Below are positions 58,140 to 64,000 of a DNA stretch of 64,000 nucleotides, in pieces. The position numbers were made by a program, and so were the translations under genes. Under the pieces are notes generated by a model. The model searched no databases and was not told the DNA's origin. It saw only the letters and a program-made list of their open reading frames with translations. How positions within the stretch are numbered: the stretch's first letter is position 1; each line of letters begins with the position of its first letter. Origin of the DNA: Pseudomonas sp. A34-9 (GTDB lineage Bacteria; Pseudomonadota; Gammaproteobacteria; Pseudomonadales; Pseudomonadaceae); NCBI RefSeq assembly GCF_029543085.1, contig NZ_CP119967.1, forward strand, positions 2,568,501 to 2,632,500, given 5' to 3'.

Positions 58140-60749
58140 TTAGGCTTGAACGACCGGGATGTTGGCGTTCGCAGCAGCTTCACGGAACTCGGCGATCTGG
58201 TCGAAGGACAGGTAGCGGTAGATATCGGCCGCCATGCTGTCGATCTTGCCAGCGTATTCCATGTACTCCTCGACGGTCGGCAGGCGACCCAGGATCGAAG
58301 CCACGGACGCCAGCTCAGCCGAAGCCAGGTAGACGTTCGCGCCGTCGCCCAGACGGTTCGGGAAGTTACGGGTCGACGTCGACACCACGGTGCTGTTCGG
58401 CTCAACGCGTGCCTGGTTACCCATGCACAGCGAGCAGCCTGGCATTTCCATGCGTGCGCCAGCCTTGCCGTAGATGCCGTAGTAGCCTTCTTCGGTCAAT
58501 TGGTGAGCGTCCATTTTGGTCGGCGGCGACAGCCACAGACGGGTTGGCAGCTGACCCTTGACCTGATCCAGCAGTTTACCGGCAGCGCGGAAGTGACCGA
58601 TGTTGGTCATGCACGAACCGATGAACACTTCGTCGATCTTCTCGCCAGCAACGCTGGACAGCAGACGGGCGTCGTCCGGATCGTTCGGCGCGCACAATAC
58701 CGGCTCGCTGATGTCGGCCAGATCGATTTCGATGATTTCGGCGTATTCGGCGTCGGCATCGGCTTCCATCAGCTCAGGGTTGGCAACCCAGGCTTCCATC
58801 GCTTGGGCACGACGTTCCAGGGTACGCGCATCGCCGTAACCTTCGCCGATCATCCAGCGCAGCAGGGTGATGTTGGAGTTCAGGTACTCGGTGATCGACT
58901 CTTTCGACAGCTTGATGGTGCAACCGGCAGCCGAACGTTCGGCCGAGGCGTCGGACAGTTCGAACGCCTGCTCCAGGGTCAGACCTTCCAGGCCTTCGAT
59001 TTCCAGGATGCGGCCGGAGAAGGCGTTTTTCTTGCCTTTCTTCTCGACGGTCAGCAGACCGTTCTGGATAGCGAAGTACGGAATGGCATGAACCAGGTCA
59101 CGCAGGGTGATGCCAGGTTTCATTTTGCCTTTGAAGCGCACCAGGATCGATTCCGGCATGTCCAGCGGCATAACGCCGGTGGCCGCAGCAAACGCAACCA
59201 GGCCAGAACCGGCCGGGAACGAAATGCCCATCGGGAAACGGGTGTGCGAGTCACCACCGGTACCGACGGTGTCTGGCAGCAGCATGCGGTTCAGCCACGA
59301 GTGGATGATGCCGTCGCCCGGACGCAGGGAAACGCCGCCGCGGGTCATGATGAAGTCAGGCAGGGTGTGGTGGGTGGTCACGTCGATCGGCTTTGGATAC
59401 GCCGCGGTGTGGCAGAAGGACTGCATCACCAGATCAGCCGAGAAGCCCAGGCACGCCAGGTCTTTCAGTTCGTCACGGGTCATTGGACCGGTGGTGTCCT
59501 GAGAACCCACGGTGGTCATTTTCGGTTCGCAGTAGGTGCCAGGACGGATGCCTTTGCCTTCTGCCAGACCGCAAGCCTTGCCGACCATTTTCTGCGCCAG
59601 GGTGTAACCCTTGGTGCTTTCAATCGGTGCATCAGGCTTCTTGAACAGGTCGAACGGTGGCAGACCCAGTTCGGCGCGAGCCTTCTCGGTCAGGCCACGG
59701 CCGATGATCAGCGGAATACGGCCGCCGGCACGCACTTCGTCCAACAGGACCGGGGTCTTCATTTCGAAGGTGGTCAGGACTTCGTCGGTGCCGTGTTTGC
59801 AGACTTTGCCAGCATGCGGATACAGGTCGATCACGTCGCCCATGTTCATGTTGGAAACGTCGAACTCGATTGGCAGTGCGCCAGCATCTTCCATGGTGTT
59901 GTAGAAGATCGGAGCGATTTTGCTGCCGAAGCAGAAACCGCCAGCACGCTTGTTCGGCACGTAAGGGACGTCATCGCCGAAGAACCACAGCACCGAGTTG
60001 GTGGCCGATTTACGCGACGAACCGGTACCGACCACGTCACCGACGTAGGCGATCGGGAAGCCTTGACCGCGCATTTCTTCGATCTGCTTCATCGGGCCGA
60101 TGGCGCCCTGCTGATCAGGAACGATGCCGTCACGGGCCATTTTCAGCATGGCCAGGGCGTGCAGCGGGATGTCTGGACGCGACCAGGCATCTGGAGCAGG
60201 GGACAGGTCGTCGGTGTTGGTTTCGCCGGTGACCTTGAACACGCGCAGGCTGATCTTGTCGGCCAGGGTCGGACGGTTCTTGAACCACTCGCCATCAGCC
60301 CAGGATTGCAGCACGGCTTTAGCGTGAACGTTGCCGTTCTTGGCTTTTTCCGCGACGTCGTGGAACGCATCGAACATCAGCAGGGTGTGCTTGAGTTGCG
60401 CGGCAGCGACTGGCGCCAGCTCGGCGTCGTCCAGCAGTTCAACCAGAGTGACGATGTTGTAGCCGCCCTGCATGGTGCCGAGCAGTTCTACAGCGCGCTT
60501 TTTGTCCAGCAGAAGGGAGGATACTTCGCCCTTGGCCAGTGCAGACAGGAAGCCGGCTTTGACATAGGCCGCTTCGTCCACGCCTGGTGGAATGCGATTG
60601 GTGATCAGGTCAACGAGAAATTCTTCTTCGCCAGCCGGAGGGTTTTTCAGCAGCTCGACCAGGCCTGCTGTTTGTTCGGCGTTAAGCGGCTGGGGAACGA
60701 TACCCAGGGCTGCACGCTCTTCGATATGTTTGCGGTAGGCTTCAAGCAC
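58140..60749 (-). CDS. acnB: Aconitate hydratase B
   Basis: The 869-residue [4Fe-4S] enzyme interconverts citrate and isocitrate in the TCA cycle. It has the AcnB order: N-terminal HEAT-like domain (about 1-160), swivel domain, then the catalytic domains, with cluster cysteines in [12 protein letters not shown] and [14 protein letters not shown]. Sequences [25 protein letters not shown] and [16 protein letters not shown] are diagnostic. The GTG start at 60749 is placed 9 bases after GAGG and yields the length expected for AcnB (E. coli about 865). A longer in-frame ATG upstream is not supported by similarity. Confidence 0.97.
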   Translation of the reverse strand: MLEAYRKHIEERAALGIVPQPLNAEQTAGLVELLKNPPAGEEEFLVDLITNRIPPGVDEAAYVKAGFLSALAKGEVSSLLLDKKRAVELLGTMQGGYNIVTLVELLDDAELAPVAAAQLKHTLLMFDAFHDVAEKAKNGNVHAKAVLQSWADGEWFKNRPTLADKISLRVFKVTGETNTDDLSPAPDAWSRPDIPLHALAMLKMARDGIVPDQQGAIGPMKQIEEMRGQGFPIAYVGDVVGTGSSRKSATNSVLWFFGDDVPYVPNKRAGGFCFGSKIAPIFYNTMEDAGALPIEFDVSNMNMGDVIDLYPHAGKVCKHGTDEVLTTFEMKTPVLLDEVRAGGRIPLIIGRGLTEKARAELGLPPFDLFKKPDAPIESTKGYTLAQKMVGKACGLAEGKGIRPGTYCEPKMTTVGSQDTTGPMTRDELKDLACLGFSADLVMQSFCHTAAYPKPIDVTTHHTLPDFIMTRGGVSLRPGDGIIHSWLNRMLLPDTVGTGGDSHTRFPMGISFPAGSGLVAFAAATGVMPLDMPESILVRFKGKMKPGITLRDLVHAIPYFAIQNGLLTVEKKGKKNAFSGRILEIEGLEGLTLEQAFELSDASAERSAAGCTIKLSKESITEYLNSNITLLRWMIGEGYGDARTLERRAQAMEAWVANPELMEADADAEYAEIIEIDLADISEPVLCAPNDPDDARLLSSVAGEKIDEVFIGSCMTNIGHFRAAGKLLDQVKGQLPTRLWLSPPTKMDAHQLTEEGYYGIYGKAGARMEMPGCSLCMGNQARVEPNSTVVSTSTRNFPNRLGDGANVYLASAELASVASILGRLPTVEEYMEYAGKIDSMAADIYRYLSFDQIAEFREAAANANIPVVQA

Positions 60750-61217
60750 AGTTATTACCCTCATCAGTGGTCCCAAATGGGTGTCCGGGACGCTCATCCC
60801 GAAATTGCCGTACTCATGCTCCTCACGACGTTGTGGGTCGTTTGGCCAGAATTACCGGCAATTCCTTACAGAAGCTGCTTTCAAAGTTTTACGCCTGCAG
60901 AACGGGGAGCTGATGAGGGTTGGCGCTGGATTTTTCCCCGCTGGAAAAATCCCTCGCCAACACCGCTCTGAAGGAACGACTGTGCTCGTGACGCTTTGAA
61001 AACAGCTTCTAACGGACATTGGCGCCTTAAAAGGCTGGCTGATTCTACGGCAAAAAAAATTTAAAGGTAAGTCGGGCTCTATTGGACTTTCGTGGCAATG
61101 CGCGTGGCCGGGTCAAACGCGCGGTGTGTCTGAGACCCTGATGTTTGAGGGGTGATCAATGCCTGACAAAGGGCTAACATGCCGACCTGTTCCGCGTTTC
61201 AGTGTTTTGCCTATCTT
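60750..61217. other. 468-bp divergent region between acnB and the DUF1289 gene
   Basis: No gene is evident. The stretch includes the long acnB leader and an AT-rich patch (about 61045-61075), likely promoter DNA. No clear riboswitch or small RNA was found by eye. Confidence 0.4.
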
Positions 61218-61688
61218 ATGCCCAATCAGACCATCAAGACCCCCTGCGTCGGCCTCTGCTCCACTGTTTACGGTGATCTGGTGTGCCGTGGCTGCAAGCG
61301 TTTCCACCACGAAGTGATCCACTGGAATGGGTACAACGAGGAGGAAAAGCGCGCGGTGTGGTTGCGCCTGGAGCAATTGCTGTCACAAGTGATGGCAGGC
61401 AAGGTCGAGATTTTCGATTCGGCGCGCCTGCGCGAGCAGCTGGAACAACGCAAGATCCGCTTCGTACCGCATCAGTCGGAATATTGCTGGGCGTATCAGC
61501 TCATCGCCCGGGGGGCGCGAGTGATCATTAATCTGGAAGCGTACGGAATGGTGTTGCTGCCGGAGTTTCGCGACTGGAACCTGCCGGAATTGCGCGATGC
61601 CATTGATCGGGAATTCTTCCTGCTGTCGGAAGCGCACTACCAGCGCTACATCGCACCGGGCTTTCTCAAAGACGCCTTCGGCGCCTGA
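61218..61688 (+). CDS. DUF1289 protein
   Basis: The 156-residue protein begins with the DUF1289 module: TIKTPCVGLCSTVYGDLVCRGCKRFHHEVIHWNGY, with four cysteines at CxxxC and CxxC that probably bind zinc or an iron-sulfur cluster. The remaining ~100 residues are a helical extension found in the longer Pseudomonas members. The start at 61218 is preferred over an ATG 39 bases upstream because the module begins there. Role unknown. Confidence 0.87.
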   Translation: MPNQTIKTPCVGLCSTVYGDLVCRGCKRFHHEVIHWNGYNEEEKRAVWLRLEQLLSQVMAGKVEIFDSARLREQLEQRKIRFVPHQSEYCWAYQLIARGARVIINLEAYGMVLLPEFRDWNLPELRDAIDREFFLLSEAHYQRYIAPGFLKDAFGA

Positions 61689-61690
61689 AC

Positions 61691-61771
61691 ATCAAAAGAT
61701 CGCAGCCTTCGGCAGCTCCTGCATGGAAATGCGTTCTACCTGTAGGAGCTGCCGAAGGCTGCGATCTTTTG
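61691..61771. repeat. Outward-arranged pair of the TGTAGGAGCTGCCGAAGG repeat
   Basis: Here the GATCAAAAGATCGCAGCC arm lies on the left and the TGTAGGAGCTGCCGAAGGC arm on the right, the reverse of other copies. It sits between the convergent DUF1289 and universal stress protein genes. Confidence 0.87.
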
Positions 61772-61774
61772 CAC

Positions 61775-62638
61775 CTAATGTTTCACCGCCAACTCCACCA
61801 GATGATCCTCAACTTCCTGCGGCTTGAGCACCAGCACATCGCTCTCCAGCGCATCCAGCACCACTTCCGCCGTATTGCCGATCAACGCCCCTGACAGCCC
61901 GGTCCGTGCCACCGTGCCAATCACGGTGACTGCCGCCTGCAGCTTGTGCGCCATGAACGGAATCAACACATCCGCCGGGCCTTCTTCGATGTGCAGATGC
62001 TCATCATCGACATCGAATTCCGCCTGAAACGCTCGGCATTGCTCGCGATAACGTGCCGCGATGGTTTCGCTCAGTTGCAGCGTCGGGTCGGCAGCCGAGA
62101 GCATCGGCGATGGATGCGCCGCGATTACATGCAGATGCGCCTTGGCCAGACTGGCAATGTCATAGCCATGATCAATAATCGTTGTGTGCAAATGCCGGTG
62201 TTCACCATCGGCATTGCCCACATCCACCGCCGCCAGAATCACTTTGTCCTTCCAGGAACCTGCGGTTTTCACCAGCAGCACCGGGGTCGGGCAGTGACGC
62301 AGCAGTTTCCAGTCCGCCGGGGTCAGCAGGGCTTTTTTCAGTGAGCTGTCGGGGAAGTGCTGCTTGATCACCAGCCCGCAGCCCTCGGCCTGCTGCACAT
62401 CGATGATGGTTTCGTGCAGGCTCTCATTCCACGCCTGTTCGGTGGTCACGCTGTAGCCGTCGGCCAGCAGCGCGGCTTTGAGTACGCTGAGCATGCCGGC
62501 GTGGTCGTGTTTCTTGTCGCACACCAACAGGTGCAGGTGGGCCTGGGTCACGCCGGCGATCAACTTGGCGCGCTTGAGCGCCAGGCTTTCCGGATGTTCG
62601 GGTTCAATGACCACCAGAATGCTGCGAATGGCTTGCAT
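61775..62638 (-). CDS. Tandem-domain universal stress protein
   Basis: The 287-residue protein holds two Usp domains. The first starts MQAIRSILVVIEPEHPESLALK; the second has DKVILAAVDVGNADGEH at its start and ends TVIGTVARTGLSGALIGNTAEVVLDALESDVLVL, with the ATP-binding-like G-rich motif GLSGALIGNTAE. GGAGA lies ahead of the ATG at 62638. It would act under starvation or oxidative stress. It is divergent from miaE. Confidence 0.9.
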   Translation of the reverse strand: MQAIRSILVVIEPEHPESLALKRAKLIAGVTQAHLHLLVCDKKHDHAGMLSVLKAALLADGYSVTTEQAWNESLHETIIDVQQAEGCGLVIKQHFPDSSLKKALLTPADWKLLRHCPTPVLLVKTAGSWKDKVILAAVDVGNADGEHRHLHTTIIDHGYDIASLAKAHLHVIAAHPSPMLSAADPTLQLSETIAARYREQCRAFQAEFDVDDEHLHIEEGPADVLIPFMAHKLQAAVTVIGTVARTGLSGALIGNTAEVVLDALESDVLVLKPQEVEDHLVELAVKH

Positions 62639-62796
62639 GAGCGGAGTCTCCAGCAAAGAAAAGGCACGGCGTTGCACAACTATAGTTGCTGCTCATGAGG
62701 CTGCGACTTGATGCATATCAACGGTGGTGGCTGGTGGTCTGCGGGCAGGCCGGTATAATCGGCGCCCTTCGCTCGAACACCTTTACCGTGAGCCCC

Positions 62797-63405
62797 ATGA
62801 TCCTTCCCGAAATCCACGAATTCCTTGGCTGCCGCACGCCAGACGCCTGGGTCCAGGCCGCCCTGGCCGATCAGGAAACCCTGCTGATCGACCACAAGAA
62901 CTGCGAGTTCAAGGCTGCCAGCACCGCGCTGAGCCTGATAGCCAAGTACCATTCCCACGTCGACCTGATCAACATGATGTCGCGTCTGGCCCGGGAAGAA
63001 CTGGTGCACCACGAACAGGTCATGCGCATCATGAAGCGGCGCAAGATCGAACTGCGCCAGCTTCACGCCGGCCGTTATGCCTCGGGCTTGCGCAAGGTGG
63101 TGCGTAGCCATGAGCCGGTAAAACTGGTCGATACGCTGGTGGTCGGCGCGTTTATCGAAGCGCGCAGTTGCGAGCGATTCGAAGCCCTGGTGCCGCACCT
63201 GGACGAAGAGCTCGGCAAGTTCTACTTCGGCCTGCTGAAAAGCGAGGCACGGCATTTTCAGGGTTATCTGAAACTGGCCTATCAGTATGGCGATGCGAAG
63301 GATATTGCTCAGGTCATCGAAAAAGTCCGCGCCGCCGAGCAGGAGCTGATCGAGTCGCCGGATGAAGAATTCCGCTTCCACAGCGGCGTGCCTGCCACCA
63401 CATGA
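62797..63405 (+). CDS. miaE: tRNA-(ms2io6A)-hydroxylase
   Basis: The 202-residue non-haem diiron enzyme hydroxylates the isopentenyl group of ms2i6A37 in tRNA. Ligands for the two irons appear as CEFKAAS, LAREELVHHEQV, EARSCERF and KSEARHFQGY, the ExxH pairs of a ferritin-like bundle. The start at 62797 is inferred from the conserved N-terminus MILPEIHEFLGCRTPDAW, and its ribosome site is weak (GTGAG). Length is normal. Confidence 0.93.
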   Translation: MILPEIHEFLGCRTPDAWVQAALADQETLLIDHKNCEFKAASTALSLIAKYHSHVDLINMMSRLAREELVHHEQVMRIMKRRKIELRQLHAGRYASGLRKVVRSHEPVKLVDTLVVGAFIEARSCERFEALVPHLDEELGKFYFGLLKSEARHFQGYLKLAYQYGDAKDIAQVIEKVRAAEQELIESPDEEFRFHSGVPATT

Positions 63406-63410
63406 CTCCG

Positions 63411-63490
63411 TGTAGGAGCTGCCGAAGGCTGCGATCTTTTGCTTTTGAAGAAGCCGGATCAAAAGATCGCAGTCTTCGGCAGCTCCTACA
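63411..63490. repeat. Palindromic repeat (TGTAGGAGCTGCCGAAGG family)
   Basis: An 80-bp inverted repeat with arms TGTAGGAGCTGCCGAAGGC and complement, with GATCTTTTGC in the middle, just after miaE. Confidence 0.92.
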
Positions 63491-63546
63491 GATGAAGCGA
63501 TCAGCGTGTGAATGTTAAAAACTCTTAAGAGTATGAAACATCACCG

Positions 63547-63572
63547 AAAACCGGCCCCTGCGGCCGGTTTTT
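63547..63572 (+). terminator. Intrinsic terminator
   Basis: AAAACCGGCC pairs with GGCCGGTTTT around a short loop and ends in five T residues. It closes the miaE transcript, 140 bases after its stop. Confidence 0.9.
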
Positions 63573-63649
63573 GCTGCCCGCCATAAACGCCTTGCCCGCG
63601 ATTGCCGCCATAATGCCGACCACTTTACAGATGGGCGGCAGACGTCGTT

Positions 63650-64000
63650 ATGGATAACCTGGGTTTTGGCAAAGTCCTGCTGGTGGAAGACGATGAGCGT
63701 CTGGCGGCGCTGATCGCCCACTTCCTCGAACAACACGGCTACGAGGTGCGCACCGTGCTGCGCGGTGATCTGGCCGTGGCTGCCTTTCTGGAATTCAAGC
63801 CGAAAGTCGTGGTACTCGACCTGATGCTGCCGGGGCAGAGCGGTTTGCACGTGTGCCGCGAGATTCGCAGCGTGTCGGACACGCCGATCGTGATTTTGAC
63901 CGCCAAGGAAGATGATCTCGACCACATTCTCGGTCTGGAGTCCGGTGCCGATGACTACGTGATCAAGCCAATCAAGCCGCCGGTGTTGCTGGCCCGGTTG
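63650..64000 (+). CDS. OmpR-type response regulator, cut by the window end
   Basis: The first 117 residues of a response regulator: MDNLGFGKVLLVEDDERL, with the acidic pair in EDD, the phosphorylated Asp57 in LDLMLPGQSG, TAKEDD and the conserved Lys in DYVIKPIKPP. The receiver domain is nearly complete; the DNA-binding domain lies beyond the window. The ATG at 63650 follows a region with no strong ribosome site. A partner kinase is likely downstream. Confidence 0.88.
   Translation, partial: MDNLGFGKVLLVEDDERLAALIAHFLEQHGYEVRTVLRGDLAVAAFLEFKPKVVVLDLMLPGQSGLHVCREIRSVSDTPIVILTAKEDDLDHILGLESGADDYVIKPIKPPVLLARL

Noticed and set aside
58008-60971. 987-codon open frame on the plus strand opposite acnB
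   Set aside because: It lies antisense to the clearly conserved acnB, begins within a REPIN, and its predicted protein is His-, Arg- and Gln-rich low-quality sequence typical of shadow frames in GC-rich DNA.

Overview
The window looks like chromosomal DNA of a fluorescent-group Pseudomonas. The GC content is high. It carries Pseudomonas-typical small families (DUF2790, DUF2388, DUF1652), a periplasmic-type malate:quinone oxidoreductase, a PE-LIG-POL DNA ligase D, and many REP/REPIN palindromes of the GTGGGAGCGAGC...GCTCGCGAA and TGTAGGAGCTGCCGAAGGCTGCGATC types. This is judged by eye; no database search was run.

Layout. 1-12 kb: a sirtuin, a methyltransferase, then a redox/metal-stress-like locus in which a two-component system (4278-6325) sits between an MNIO/DUF2063 pair (2599-4180) and an operon of two small secreted proteins plus a DipZ-like thiol-disulfide protein (6623-8436). 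Both flanking promoter regions share a direct repeat TGTATC-N4-TGTATC, so I infer one regulon. Then come small metabolic genes, phosphatidylcholine synthase and a TerB-like protein. 12-24 kb: a haem-oxygenase-fold oxidase paired with a methyltransferase, ligD, sodC, a chemotaxis receptor and mqo. 24.7-30.9 kb: a solitary, AT-richer gene for a ~1950-residue DUF4011/helicase/Vsr-like nuclease protein, probably anti-phage, ending in a bidirectional terminator.

31-44 kb: a catabolic island on the minus strand with a deaminase, an NCS2 permease, a CobW metallochaperone, UbiX/UbiD and two paralogous amidohydrolases, one of which has lost the HxH metal motif. REPINs occupy three of its internal gaps. 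Next to it are two LysR regulators and a Tat-exported two-subunit molybdenum hydroxylase. The genes suggest uptake of a nitrogen heterocycle or aromatic acid followed by hydroxylation, deamination, decarboxylation and hydrolysis, but the substrate is unknown.

44-49 kb: a PAS-LuxR regulator, an IS481-type insertion inside a dispersed repeat, and an eight-member REP array built by successive doublings (286-bp higher-order unit). 49-64 kb: a short-chain dehydrogenase and phosphotransferase pair, a 2-hydroxyacid dehydrogenase, an isochorismatase-family hydrolase behind what looks like a leaderless tryptophan-type attenuator, a tautomerase, two tiny membrane proteins, a serine/threonine permease, a SulP transporter, acnB, a universal stress protein, miaE, and the start of another response regulator cut by the window edge.
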